Program-made: the position numbers and the translations under genes
Notes under the pieces: model-generated
Told to the model about the DNA's origin: nothing
Seen by the model: only the letters and a program-made list of their open reading frames with translations
Database searches by the model: none
Assembly (NCBI RefSeq): GCF_036320965.1
Contig: NC_092270.1
Location: 16,844,908-16,908,907 of the forward strand
Direction of reading: 5' to 3'
From: Panulirus ornatus
Taxonomy: Eukaryota; Arthropoda; Malacostraca; Decapoda; Palinuridae
DNA length: 64,000 nt
In this document: in pieces, positions 1-12,232 of the stretch
Layout of the letters: each line of letters starts with the position of its first letter
Position numbering within the stretch: the stretch's first letter is position 1

Positions 1-1450
1 TCTCTCTAACAAGGTGGTAAAAGACTCCAGCCTTTCCCCTGTAACTAAATTCTCTTAATTCTGTTGCTCTCCTCTTGACATTCTCAGTTAGCTCTTTGTG
101 CTTTTTTAGTCATGGTGACCAAATTTGAGAGGTATTTTCCTAGTTTTAGCCTTACTTAGGATACAAATAACTTGCTAAATATTTCCTTATCCATATACTT
201 GAAGGCTATTCTGATATTTGCCAGCAGACAGTATTCTGAAGTTTATGTCGTGCTAGATAGTAATTGTATTGAGGCCTTCTTTTGCTCTGTCCCATCTAAC
301 TTGATTTAACCAGTAATCTTTGATAGAACTACATTGAATGCTTTCTTAGAATCTGAATCGATGGCATTAACAACTTTACTTCATCATAAATGTTGATGAC
401 ATCATAAAAGAAGTCAAGCGAATTTGTCTGACATGACCAATTTTGTCAAAAAACTGTACTGAGAATCATTTTTAAAGTGGTGATTTTCTAACTGATTTAC
501 TGTTGTCTTGATCGATGGTTTCCATAAGTCTCCCAACTGTATTTGTTAATTGCATGATAATTCCCAAGTAGGGAATATATTATCTTTTTTTGAGTATTTC
601 ATTACATTGGCTAACTCCCAGTCTTCAGGAACTTTCCCCTAAACACATGACTCATTGAAGGGAGCAGTCAAAAGTTTACCTATCTCATTTCATCTTTCTC
701 TTTATGCCCTTAGGTAAAACTTATCTGGATCTTCCATTTTATTTGCTTTTATTCCATTCATTGTTGATAGTTTATCTTCAATTTGTAAGTTAACATATTA
801 TAGAAAATTTTCCTTCCTAGAAATGGAACAGGAGCCATATATGAGTTGTTTTCAGTGATAAGAACTGATGATAAAATACTCATATAAGATCTTTGCCATA
901 GCTTTAATGTCTTTAAACAGTTCAACATATGCCATAATTAATGGCCCAATTTTCTGGGTTATGGTTCCTTTGCTTCTAACATTATTACAAAATTCCTTAG
1001 GGTTTCTTTTGCTATTTTGTGTAATATATGCTTCATACTGTCATTCACTTTGATGAATAAGGCTCTTACTTTTTCTGTACAAGCTTACTCTGTCATGTCA
1101 GATATGTTAGAGTCTCTTGTGTGGTACTTCCAAAATGACCATGTACTATGTATTGGCACAGGGGTTCTTCCAACTTCTTTGAAATTCTTTATGAAGCTTT
1201 TCCAAGCTATGTCCAAATTGTTTTCATTGATGATATCCTTCCAAATTTGCTTGATGATTGTGATGATTACTAGAATATACAAGTCTAAAATCTGGTATTT
1301 TTTGCACTTGTCTTGATTGGCATTGCAAGCAGTGCTGAAAGTTAACTGAAATGTGATTTTTTGATGATGAATCATACAAAACTTTTCTCCAACTTTGTCA
1401 TCATAGACATGATCCTCATTTGTTGCTGGAAATAAGCCAAATGATATGAA
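1..1450 (-). mobile_element. Decayed CR1/Jockey-like non-LTR retrotransposon (RT region), runs off left edge
   Basis: Read on the minus strand with frameshifts and stops, this stretch gives fragments in the order expected of a CR1/Jockey-type reverse transcriptase. A pre-RT stretch lies around 1085-1456 (containing NNLDIAWKSFIKNFKEV). GKVPEDWELANV lies around 620-660. A VGRLMET motif is near 510-540, RSCQTN-like and DFFYDVINIYDE-like segments are around 380-440, and an RRATEL..LSY-like end lies near 40-110. No long open frame remains. The element is older than the RTE-A copies and different from them: it lacks their tail motif and their RT wording. The 3' end lies outside the window. Assignment to CR1 rather than another Jockey-group clade is inference from remembered motif wording. 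Confidence 0.55.
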
Positions 1451-1451
1451 A

Positions 1452-1706
1452 AGCATGCACAGGATAGGGTGAATTGGAGCAATGTGGTGTACAGGGAGCT
1501 ACATGTTATTAGTGGACTGAACCAGTGCATATAAAGCAGCCTGGGGAAACCACAGAAATGTCTGTGGAGCCTGGTTGTAGATAGAAAGATGTTATTTCAG
1601 TGCATTACACATGACAGTAAGTAAATGGATGGAGCAAATGAGTCCTTTTTATTCATCTGTTCCTGGTGTTTCCTTGCTAGCACAGAAAATAGTGGGAAAG
1701 TATGAG
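1452..1706 (+). mobile_element. RTE-A 3'-end fragment (C-terminus + 3' UTR)
   Basis: The sequence matches the end of the RTE-A reading frame and its 3' UTR as seen in longer copies: a gaattggagcaatgtgg-like segment, then gtggactgaaccag, then cattacacatgacag. It ends in an eroded tail motif (gtttccttgctagcac). It is a 5'-truncated, old insertion without coding capacity, belonging to the ancestral single-tail UTR class. Confidence 0.6.
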
Positions 1707-2588
1707 ACAGTGTTCTGTCTGTGGTTGATTTTCTCATTGAATTCTATTTGGATATTGTTAAGCAAGTTTAAGTAAAACCCACATCAAGAGCTACTGGAAA
1801 AGGAATCTTCCCATTTAACTTATAGGTTTGATAAAACTTTCCACTATAATTGAATCCCGTTCTTTACAAATTCCTGCTAATTAGTCAGAAAGTCTTTCAT
1901 CTACGACTAGTGTCAGTACAAAGGGCCTAGAAACGAAGCCAACTGTTAATCTTTTCGCAAAGCTTATCCTTAATTTCCATAAAAATCGTACTATGAACAG
2001 CTATAGCATTTTCCAGCAAAGGATGAAAATGAGATTTAACTAAGAGGAAGACTCATCCACATACTTTGTTTCCCCTATCACTCTGAAACAGAGTGTACGT
2101 GGTATTGCATATTTGGAAAGGACATCTTTGTTTCTAATATCTAATCAAGATTCAGAGACACTGCTCATTTTGTAATTCCCTACCAATGCAAATGTCTCTG
2201 ACTCAATTTATTTGTTTGTATAAGGCATGCATGTTCTTAGAATATCTGATGTTTGACTGATACTTGTTGCCTGCTCCACACATGTTGCATTTTTTTACCA
2301 AAATGCACATGTAGATTTACTGAAGAGCCTGATACGTAAGTGTGTTGCTGCAGTAGAAAGTGCAGTGCATTAAAGTTTAAAGACGCAAATTTTATGTATG
2401 TGTCAGTCATGACTTTTTCATATCTTTTATGTGTGTGAAACTGCAGCTCTTACTTTGTGAAATTAGCAATAATATGTGCTGTACTTTGCACTATATATTA
2501 CATGAATATTGCAAAGTTTTCTTTGGTACGGTTGTATGGTATTGTGATGCTCTACATAGACTACAACTATTCTCTCACATAATTACCA
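1707..2588. other. Unassigned AT-rich sequence
   Basis: I see no gene, RNA gene or recognisable repeat here. Only short open frames without family resemblance are present. Confidence 0.5.
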
Positions 2589-4550
2589 ATATCCCTGGGG
2601 ATAGGGAAGAAATACTTCTCATGTGTTCCTTGCATGTCATAGAGGGTGATTAGAATAGGCAGTAGTGGGGGCTGGAAACCCTTTCTTTCTTGAATCTCAA
2701 TTTCTAGAATAGGAATAGAGGGAAGAGCCAAGCAATGAGTGCTCACCCTCCTTGAAGGCTCAGCCTTAGGAATTTGAATGTGTTTAGATGAAACCAAGAT
2801 GAGAAGAAAGGAGAGACAGGTAGTATGTCTGGAGATAGGAACCTGGTTATTCTGAATTTGAGTGAAACTAAGCCCAGGGGGAAAGGGGGAAGAATAATTT
2901 TGGAATGTTAGGGGTTAGTGTGAGGGCAAGAGCAAAGGAAGAGGCAGCACTACTGCTCAAGAAGGAGTTGTGGGAAAGTGTGAGAGTGTAAGGAAGTGAG
3001 CTCCAAATTGATGTGGGTAAAAATAAAGTGGATTACAAGAGATGGGTGATTATTAGTGCTTATGCACTTATTCCTGAGAGGTCTGACAAAGAGAGGTAAG
3101 TGTTATGGGAGCAGCTGATAGAATATGTCAGCAGTTTTGATATGAGAGATTGGATATTAGCAACGGGTGATTTGAATGTGAAAGTAGGTAATGTGGCAGT
3201 TGAGGGTATAATGGGGAGCATGGGGTATTTAGTGATGTAGATAGAAATGGTGAGCAGCTTGTGGATTTCTTTGATGTAAAAGGACTGGTGACTGGAAGTA
3301 TATAATTTAAAAGAATAAGTATACATAAGTATGCGTGGATTAGGAAAGATGATAAGTGTGCATAATTGGATTATACACTAATGGGTTGGCATGCTAAAGA
3401 AAGACTCTTGGATGTGAATGCACTGAGATTGGCTGCTGGTGGGATGTCTGATCTTCACCTGATGGAGGTGAGGGTGAAGATTTGTAGAGGCTTTTGAGAA
3501 AGAGGAAAGGATATGATTGAAAAATGGGCGGTGAAAGAAAGTGAGTTTGGAAAAGAGTTTTGTGTAAAGAAATACCAGGAAAGATTAATTGTAGAGTAGC
3601 AAAAGTTAAATGAAATGAGGGTAGTGAGTAAGAAATGGGAGGTATTTAGGGGAGCAGGTCTGGAACATGTAAGAGAAAAATGTGGTACGTGAAAGTTGGG
3701 ATGTGGGCAGGTGAGAAACAGTAGAGTGGTGGGATGATGAAGTTAAGTTGCTAGTGAAAGAGAAAAGAGAGATGTATGGGCATTACTTACAGGAAAGGAG
3801 TGCTAGTGAATGGGAGGTGTTCAAGGGAAAGTGGCAGGAGGCTCAGATGAAGGTGCAGGTGCTGTAAAAAAGGGCAAATGAGAGTTAGGATGTGCAAGTG
3901 AAAACAACTTTGGGAAGGATTAGAAAATGTTTTGCAAAGAGGTTGATAGCATAAGAAAGAAAGAGAACAAATGGGAACATTTGTGAAAGGGACAAATGGG
4001 GAGGTGGTAACAGGCAGAGATGAGGTGAAGAGGAGATGGAGTAAATACTTTGAAGGACTGTTTAATGTGTTTGATGATAAGGTAGCAGATGTAGGATGAT
4101 TGGGTCAGGTAGGTGTACAAAACTAGTTGTGGCAAGTGGTAAGTAAGAGAGAGGTGTGGTAGTAAGATGAGAATGTAAGAGAGAGCTGAAGAAGGTGTCC
4201 TGAAATGGTCTGGACAAATGGAGAAGATGAGGGAAGGATGACTCAGGGTATATGTGTCAGGTGTAGAATGAACAATGAAAAGTGGGAAACCTTGGAGTGA
4301 GGATGGAGTGAAAGGTGCTTAAAGGCGCAGAGTCTGAACCTGTGGAAGGGAGTGAGGTGTGCAAGGGATTGAACAAATTGGAGTGATGAGGTTTATAGGG
4401 GATGAAATGCTCTAAATGGAGTGAACTAGGGTATGTGAAGCAGTTGGGGAAACCATGGAAAGGTCTGTGGGGCTTAGTTGTGCTGAGCATATGAAGCCTT
4501 TTCTTCATGTTTCTGGTGCTACATTGCTAACATAGGAAATAGCATGTATG
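2589..4550 (+). mobile_element. Old RTE-A copy with the reverse transcriptase core deleted
   Basis: The copy starts with the RTE-A 5' UTR (a tccctggggatagggaagaa-like block near 2594, then ctccttgaaggctcag near 2750). It continues through a decayed APE domain; the codons for IIxAY, GDLN and a degraded SD-H segment are recognisable between 3040 and 3470. The pre-RT linker follows to about 4140. There the sequence jumps directly to the C-terminal region (MCGNKK..ERAEEGVLKW-like, about 4150-4400), so the entire RT catalytic core is missing. The 3' UTR ends with an eroded tail (gtgctacattgctaacatagg, 4508-4530). Many stops and frameshifts make this a dead copy. Confidence 0.75.
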
Positions 4551-6576
4551 TATTAAAAGATTACAGAGTAATATACATACACATCATAGTACATATGAAG
4601 CACTTATTTCAACATGTTCATGTATCTTTTTCAGCTAGGTCTATTGTTTGTCAACTTGGTGCCACATATAGAATTTCTGCTGATAGGAATGTATTTTTTT
4701 CACATTATTTGCCACTCCAGATGGACAAGCATCTATTTATATCCAGAAATATGTGTACTGCATGTGTGGTGTGTATTTTACAAACTCCCTAGCCAGTGTT
4801 GATAAAATGAGATATATCTTGGTAACATGGACTTTAGAAACGACATACCAGCCAGCCATAGCATTGGCAGTGTTATAGTTCAAATCCAAGCCTTCATTTG
4901 CAGTGAAACAACCATCTCTTGGTATAAAAACATGACATGCACTTGTTCAATTATATGTTGGAATTCCTCATGTGTCTCTTCCCTACAACTCCAAGGGCAG
5001 AGATGGTCAGAGTACAGTAGTTTCAAGGAAGTGAAGTAAGTCTCTTGGACAAAAATGAGTGAGTTGATGAGAGTTAGTGTGATAAAATAGGGTCAAATTC
5101 TTACTCAGAGTAGTGAGCTCTAGTTAGGAATGCTGGAGGCACACCAGTTATCTTGAGAGAGTGTCTCTTCCTAAAGTGTGAGTCAAGCAATTACAGAGTG
5201 TGCCAGAGGCAGACAGAGGCCAGAGCCCTATGGTGTTTTCACAGATGGGCAACAGTTACCACCGTCAGTTTCCACAAAGAGTCTTGCTGAGCACCAGCTC
5301 TCTCTTCAGATATTCTTCTCGACCCACATGCAGGTAAGCTGAAATTAGTCCCATCACAGCATACTCGTAAGTACTTCTGAAGTGTGACAAGTGGAATAAT
5401 TACAGTGTTGCTTGATTTACGAAGTACTAGTGTTATAAAATTTGTGTGTTCATATGTTCTGTTCATTAGGATATGTCTGGCAGGCATATTCTCTCTTTTT
5501 TCATTCAAGTACTCTTTTTTGTTCTTTGCTGTAAGGATGTGTACTTTGAAAGAATGTCTTCATTTCTACTGTGAATTTTCATAATTCTAGAATTGCATAC
5601 ATGCCAGAATTTAAAACTGTTTTTTCTTCTAACACATCCCTAATTGATGAGCATAATCAATAATTGATATTTTGGACTGCTGAAGGGTTTTACTGGATCA
5701 TCATCTGTCCATTATACTTAATTGTTAGGTCAGGTATGAATCTTCACACACTTAGTAACAACTTGATAGATATGTTTAGCACACCTTGCAAGTGGTGTGA
5801 TATGGAGTGAGGCTGATCCTGCATACCTTTTGCTGCCCTTTTCCTAGTAGCCCCTGTTGTGTGATGAATGGTGAGATGGAACTAGTTGGGGTAGAATAGG
5901 TGCATTTGGGAAGAAAAATGGTTGAGTAGGTGTTCTTGAGATAAGGCACAGGGAATCCAGTTGTCTTGAATTTTTAAAGAATACCGAGACAAAAACTGGT
6001 GGATTTTATGACAGTGCTGCGGGGTTCCTTCTAGCTTACTTTACTATCCAGAGTGACCCTAGGAAGCTTTGTGGACCAAACAACTTGGAGGGGATTGGTC
6101 AAGGAAGACAAGGTTGGATGGGAGACTGGTAGTGACAAGGTCAATGGTGCTAAAGCACTTGAGGCTGCTAAGATGTTCTGGGGAGTTGTGTGAGTGGGAA
6201 AAGTGTTGTCAACACTGATTCCGATTGTATAGTTGTTAAGGAGGCACATCCGTTTGTGGACCTGTTATAAGGATGAGGAAGTAAATGGACCCCACTTCTG
6301 TAACCTTTTTGATGCCACAGGTGAGATTCTGGAAGTGGAGATGCCCCTTGGATGCGTACAGCCTCATGATGCCCCTTGGAAGCGTACAGCCTCATGGTGC
6401 TTAACGAGAAACTACGAGGTATCATGGACTGTGTATGGCCTCTTCTGGGGATTATGTTGTTGGTCTTATGTTTAAATGCTTTTGGAAGATGAATAAAGAG
6501 ATTGTAGAAGCACTGGTAACACAACAGTGTCATAAGATATCAATATGTATAGGGAAGTGCTTATGGGTGAGCCGCA
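4551..6576. other. Unassigned intergenic sequence
   Basis: No recognisable gene or repeat family. Open frames here are short and show no domain. A short near-repeat (gatgccccttggatgcgtacagcctcatg and its neighbour, about 6342-6400) is the only local structure noted. Confidence 0.45.
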
Positions 6577-7070
6577 AATACAATAGTTGCTGCTGATAAG
6601 GGAGCAAGAATTGAGGTAGGAGTGTCATGATGCTGCTGCAGGAGCCCTTAGGTGAGTCATTTCCTGGTCTTGTCGTGCTGATGAAGGAGGGAAAAGACGT
6701 TGCTCCAAGGTCAAATGGTTGTACTACAGGAAGGAAGTATTACTGAGGTTTTATATTTATGTTGGAGAAGGGAGAAAATATTGCATCGGACCCATAGTAA
6801 CACTGCAGGAGAGTTGTTGTTGAGGTGCTGTGGCTATGTTGCAGATGCTACAGAAGGAAAAAGGGATTGCTGAAGGTCTGCAGGAGGAAGAAGGCATTGC
6901 CAGTGTTCCATTGTTGTGTTGCAGGAGGGAAGAGACATTGCTGATATACCTTGGTAATGGTTCAGTAGGGAAACATTGCTAGGTCCATAGTTGTAGTAAA
7001 GGAGGGGAAAGATATTGCTGAAGTTACATATAGTGCTGCTGCTGAAGGGAAATAGCAGGGCATAGGTCAC
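6577..7070 (+). repeat. Degenerate ~40-bp minisatellite-like array (GCAGGAGGGAAGAGACATTGCTG-type units)
   Basis: About ten imperfect units of roughly 35-45 bp follow one another. Each has a core resembling ttgcaggagggaagagac followed by attgctgaggt and a variable ccatggt-like spacer. The clearest units start near 6677, 6719, 6855, 6885, 6920, 6955 and 6990. The units are diverged enough that spacing drifts. The same core occurs in reverse orientation near 10.55-10.83 kb, so it is a dispersed family. I know of no named family with this unit. Confidence 0.5.
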
Positions 7071-7446
7071 TTGGCTCAAGATGTTTTGAAGCAGAAATAT
7101 ATGCCTTGATTTCTTAGGTGACTGACTCTCATAGTTGCAGAGCCCAGGAATAAGGCTTAAGGAGCTATGAATGTGGGTCATTCATTTCAGGATGTGAATT
7201 TTGGAATCATGTAAGAAAAGCAGTAATATGATGCAGTATTAAGGTGTGAATTATGATTTGTAGTGATGCATCATGTGAGGTTGGATCCCTCACATCAAAG
7301 GAAAGGACTTAAAGTGCTGTAAGGTGGGCATTGCTTCATACTATTTGGCTGTCATGTCCCTCTTTGCATGGAAAACCAGTTCAATCTCACCTGAATAGTC
7401 TTTGTGTTACTATATTGTTTTACTCTATAAGTAAATTTAACTCAAT
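7071..7446. other. Unassigned sequence between minisatellite and RTE-A copy
   Basis: I see no gene or named repeat. The stretch is AT-rich with no long open frame. Confidence 0.45.
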
Positions 7447-9262
7447 ATATCCCTGTGTGTTGTAGAAGTTGACTGTCGATTAAGAGGGGAAAGAGCTGCT
7501 GTAACCCCTCCTTTCTTGTATGTTAGTTTCCAAAAAATAGAACAGAAGTAAGGGGTGCTCATCCCCCTTGAAGACTCAAGCTGGGGTGTCTTAATGTATT
7601 TGGATGTATACATGATAAGAAAGGAGAGACAGGTAGCATATGTGAGGAAAGAAACCTAAGTATTTTGACATTAAGTAAAACAAAACTTATGGGTAAAGGG
7701 GAAAAATGGTTTGGGAAAATGTCTCAGTGGTAAACTCAGGGGTTGGTCTGAGGGCAAAAGCCAAAAAAGGGGTAGCACTATTGCTCAAACAAGAGTTGTG
7801 AGAATATGTGTGAGTGTCGGGAATTGAATTCCAGTCTGATGTGGGTAAAAGTGAATGTAGAGCACAACTGATTTGTGATTATTAGTGTTTATGCACTTGG
7901 TCATGAGAAGGAAGAATATGAGAGACAAGTGTTTTGAGAGAAGCTGAATAAGTGTGTCATCAGTTTTGATGCACGAGACTGGGTAGTGGTGATGGACAAT
8001 GTAAATGGGAAACTGAATTATGAGGCACTTGAGGATATAATTGGAGGGCACAGGTTATTCAGTAACATGAATAGAATGGAGAACAGCTTATGGGGATGTG
8101 AGCTGAAAAAGGGCTGGTGATTAGGAACACCTAGTTTATAAAGAGGAACATACACAAGTATACCTGTGAGTCCATGGGGAAAATGAAACACGATTAGTTC
8201 CCAAGTGCACTTTTGTGTAATAATCACTTCATCAGGGGAGACACAAGAGAGAAATATAACAGTCAGTTGCTATACATCGAAGTGACAAAGTTAGGACGCC
8301 ATTTGGTAAACATGCGATTGTCAAAGACGAAAGTGCACTTGGGAACTTGTTGTGTTTCATTTTCCCCGTGGACTCACAGGAATATCTTGATCATGCGCAA
8401 AATTGTGATCCTTTCCATACACAAGTATATATACAAGTATATACACAAGTAGGAAAGATGGTAAGCAGGCATTATTGGATTATGTATTTATTGATAAGCA
8501 TGCAAAAGAGTGACTCTTGGATGTGAATGTGTTAAGAGGTGTAGCTGATCATTACCTAGTGGAGATGAGGGTGAAGGTTTGTAAAGGTTCCCAGAAAATA
8601 GGAAAAATATGGGTGAGAAATGGGTGGTGAAAGTAAGTAATTTTAGAAATGAGACGTAATATGAAGAAATGCCAGAAGTGGATGAGTGTAAAATGGCAAA
8701 AGTTAAGAAAGCTGGGGGAGTAGGAGTGGTTGAGGAGTGGAAGCTATTTGGGGAAGCAATGTAGCCTGTGCAAGAGAAGTGTATGGCAAGTGGAAGATGG
8801 GAGGTGGGCAAGTGAGAAAGGTTGGTGAGTGCTGGGATGACAAAGTAAAATTATTATTCAAAGTAGAGGTCTATGGGCATTACTTAACAGGGAAGGAGTG
8901 CTAATAATTGGGGGATGTAGAAAAAAAAGTGGCAGGAGGGCAAGAGGAATGTGCAGGGGTTTAAAAATAGGACACACAAGAACTGTGGTGAGTGAGTATC
9001 AGGAAAATCTAGGGAGAGTAAGATATGGTGAGGAGATAGAGTTAGTATTTTGAAGGATTGTCGAATGTGTGTCAGATGCAAGGTTTTTGGGTTGGGAAGG
9101 TATGCAGATTGACAGAGTTTGGGTTGGGGAGGTATGCAGAGTGAAAGAATTATGGAAAGTGGTTTTGTGAAGAGAGTAAAAAATGGTGAAAGCCTTGTGT
9201 AAGGTCAAATGTGGCAAGGCAGCTGGAGTATTGCAGTTGAATTTCTAAAGAAATTTCATTAA
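7447..9262 (+). mobile_element. Old RTE-A copy, 3'-truncated (5' UTR, APE and linker only)
   Basis: It begins with a shortened 5' UTR (tatccctg joined to tgtgttgtagaag), then tttccaaaaaatagaacagaag and gtgctcatccccc. An eroded APE domain follows; the IISVYA-like, MDNVN-like and ADHYLVEMRVKV segments are visible. The linker continues until the start of the RT domain (KAAG..AVEFLKK-like, about 9215-9255), where homology stops. It is interrupted by a 253-bp hairpin insertion (8163-8415). It has multiple stops and no coding capacity. Confidence 0.7.
8163..8415. mobile_element. MITE/foldback-like insertion with ~50-bp inverted repeats and 14-bp TSD
   Basis: Two near-perfect inverted arms of about 50 bp (8164-8213 and 8330-8379) flank a 116-bp centre. 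The left arm starts ctgtgagtccatgggg; the right arm ends ccccgtggactcacag. A 14-bp direct repeat (catacacaagtata) lies at 8149-8162 and 8416-8429, inside the RTE-A reading frame for HKYTYV, which gives the insertion limits. The right arm is not terminal: 36 bp lie between it and the right TSD. The unit is non-coding. It could be a foldback DNA element or a hairpin-containing retroposon; the long TSD favours the latter, but the flanks are partly repetitive (acaagtata), so the TSD length is uncertain. Confidence 0.7.
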
Positions 9263-10539
9263 CATCCTTTCAGTGAGGTTCTCATATATTTTTGTTTGAT
9301 TGCATTATGAAACATTTCACTGCATTATTGTAGGTTTAATTACTTTGATTTTTCCATGTTATTACTATTTTAGGCTTAGTACATTTTACTTTCATTCCTT
9401 TATTTTGTTACTGTACTCAATTACTATATCATCAATGTATCCTTCCCTTCTTTCTAGACTGTTTGGTTCCAGTTCTTTCAGACTTTTATAATACCCTCAA
9501 TTTTATTTGTAAATTGCTTTCAGTTCTCCTGAGAATTAATATCCAGTTTTTTATTGGCAACCATATAGCACAACCATATCTAGTTTTGCTCCTTCAATAA
9601 ACTGAACATTTTTATCATATGGTTTTTCTTTCTCACACTCATCACCTTAATCACAACTACACCTTTTATGAACTTCAAACTCCAGCTATTCATATACTTA
9701 TTATCTAGATGAGGGGTAGATAAACCTGGGCATATAACCAAAGGTGGCACACGAAGAGATTCTTTGTTCCACAAAAAGGAATTTTACATGTGGCAATGGC
9801 AATGATAATGATTAAAAGAGCTTTTTCTTATTTACAGTTGCTGCTTTATTAGTGTTGATATACCAGATTTATGTAACATAATGTACATAATATAAAACAA
9901 CCTTAACAAATGTATGTTAAAATTATAATATTGTATGTTACATTTGAAAAAAAAAATAGTGGTATGTGTTGAAGGTCCTGTGAGTAAGAGTGGTATGCAA
10001 GTAGCAACACATTACTCACCCTTCTTCTAGATCTTTAAGATTTTCTTTACTTCTGATCCTTTTATTATAATTTTGTAGTGAGCTACCATTACTTTTTTGT
10101 TGTTCCTTCACTTATTTGTTCAAAACTTTCTCCTCGACATGATCACACACAAACCTCGTCACCAAATTCCTACTCCCATCCCTATTTCCTAGATGAACTC
10201 CATAGCTTCCCCTCCTTTATTTCACAGGTCCCCACCAATTTCACACGAGGATGCCATCTTCAGCCTTTTAATCCATTAGCCTGATGTACTGCAGCCATAC
10301 TGATGCAACAAAAATTCCTCTCTGTAACACCATGTATTACTACCCATGGGTATACCTCTGACCTCATCTCTGGCCAGAACCTTTTCCACCAGCACCAGAT
10401 GTCCAACCACCTAAAGCATATGCATCACTCATGAACAGTGTTCTCTGCAGATAAAACGGGGTGTTGTAGGAATGCATTTCTTGTGTCACTCCAAATCTTT
10501 TCTTATCTGCAACCATCGTTTTGTGATGATGGCAAGACT
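9263..10539. other. Unassigned AT-rich sequence
   Basis: I recognise no gene or repeat. Short homopolymer runs and AT-rich stretches occur (for example around 9900-9960). Confidence 0.45.
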
Positions 10540-10830
10540 GGTATTTACATCTTAGAGGAAGGACCTGATGCCTCGCAAATCTTACTCTCTCAAGAATACC
10601 TCCTCCCTCCTGCAACACAACCATGGAATGTTGACAAAGCCTCCAGCTCCTCCTGCAGCACGACCCAGAGACCTGTCCTGCATTAATACCATAAGACAAG
10701 GAAACAACTGATCTCCCTGCATCAGGACCACAGGATTCCTCCCACACCTCTCTTTCTGCCCGTGCACCAGCAGTAACAACTATTCTAGCAGCCTGCCAGT
10801 ATGCTCCAGCTCCCTGTACATCGATATAAC
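10540..10830 (-). repeat. Second locus of the ~40-bp degenerate minisatellite, reverse orientation
   Basis: Read on the minus strand, four to six imperfect units of about 40 bp are seen. One contains tggttgtgttgcaggaggg (RC of about 10606-10625), essentially the same core as the plus-strand array at 6.6-7.1 kb. Neighbouring units contain gtgctgcaggaggagctgg and cctgatgcagggag. The minus strand is open for 163 codons across 10364-10855. The translation shows no domain and is explained by the repeat lacking stops, so I do not call a gene. Confidence 0.45.
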
Positions 10831-12232
10831 TGGTGTTACTAAACTCCCCTTTCATGTGATTACACTATGAGGGAGAGATTACCATCAATGAAACTGTATC
10901 AAAGTCAGTACATGGAGCACAGTCTCGTCAAGGAACATCTCACTCCTAAAGGATCCATGATTTTCTTACTTCTAGTTGAAGCACTGCAGTGCTGCCTCAC
11001 AGTAGCAGGAACCCCATTAAAAATGTCCTGGGGTTGCATTATGCCATAGCTCTCTCTCAATCATATTCCAAATGAGATCAAGACAAACATCTCACTAGTG
11101 CATTCCAGTTTCATACTACAAAATTTCTAGAACATCCCTATTACTATGACCTTGCAGAAATCTATCAACTTGATGTAGAAGAAAAGTTTACAAAGAGGTT
11201 TGTACTTACTTTGTCTGTGAAAACAGAGGGTCTCTCCGAAAGCTGGCTGTGCACCGGAGGAGCACAAGAGACAGCATTGCACTTATTCATTTGTCTTATT
11301 CCTCTTCTTGTACATCCAGTAATATCATACATCTTCACAATTAACATACCATCCGCTATCTATTCCACAATAATGGTTCCCTGCTATTTGAGTTGAATAC
11401 GACGAACCCATCTTTCTTCTACCTTGTATACTGCCATGCATATAAATCTAAGTCTAATGTTATGCAATATTTAAATTAGGATGTCTCATTTATGGCACAC
11501 ATTAATGTACAGAATTATATGTAAAATATATTGTCCAAAACTTTATAACAAAAATCTAGTTATGTATCTCCTTATTCAAGACTGAAATTTCTAAATTACT
11601 ATGCAAACAGCTTTTGCATGTGACTGACTGGGGAACACTGTACATGACCATACCAATTTAACAGTCTATCCTCCAAGTGTCATTCTAATTATTTTATTTC
11701 ACTTTTTATATTTGCCCACACTCCTTTACTGTATCTCTTCTGATTTCAGTTATGTTAAGTAGGATGTTTGTATCTATTATCTTTAACCAATTCAGAGTTC
11801 CTAAGACAATGCATCAGAGCTGAGAAAAGTATCTATATTGTTATACAAGCTTTCCTATTCTTTCCAGATTTGCATTGTCTCTTGAGCCATGAGAGAATCT
11901 CTGGGAACCTCAGGGGTTATAAATCTCAGCCTTCTTGTAAGGGAGATGCCTCTAATCCCTTGCTAACCATCTAGATAGAATTAGTGACCTGTTGATGCAG
12001 CCCAGGTCTGCATCTCAGCCAATCAGCAACCTTCACTTAGGTATGTCATTACCTTGCTGGCTGTTGGTACCAACCTGCCTTATAATTCTCATGATCCCAG
12101 ATGTTCAACTCTGGACATTTTTTTTTATTTTAGCTTCTTCCATCCTAACATGAACAAGTATCTTTTTCTGATTCAGTTGGCATGTGGTGTATTTGTGTAG
12201 TTGAGTTGACTTGTGCATATACTAATGTTACT
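10831..12232. other. Unassigned sequence
   Basis: No recognisable coding region, RNA gene or repeat. Short open frames near 11165-11396 show no family resemblance. Confidence 0.45.

Noticed and set aside
10364..10855. 163-codon minus-strand open frame
   Set aside because: It is explained by a stop-free degenerate minisatellite. The translation has no recognisable domain and no homologous reading frame is conserved at the sister locus.
11870..12010. Possible tRNA-like or SINE-like segment near 11.9 kb
   Set aside because: I could not form a cloverleaf or find A/B-box promoter elements at proper spacing, and no TSD is evident.
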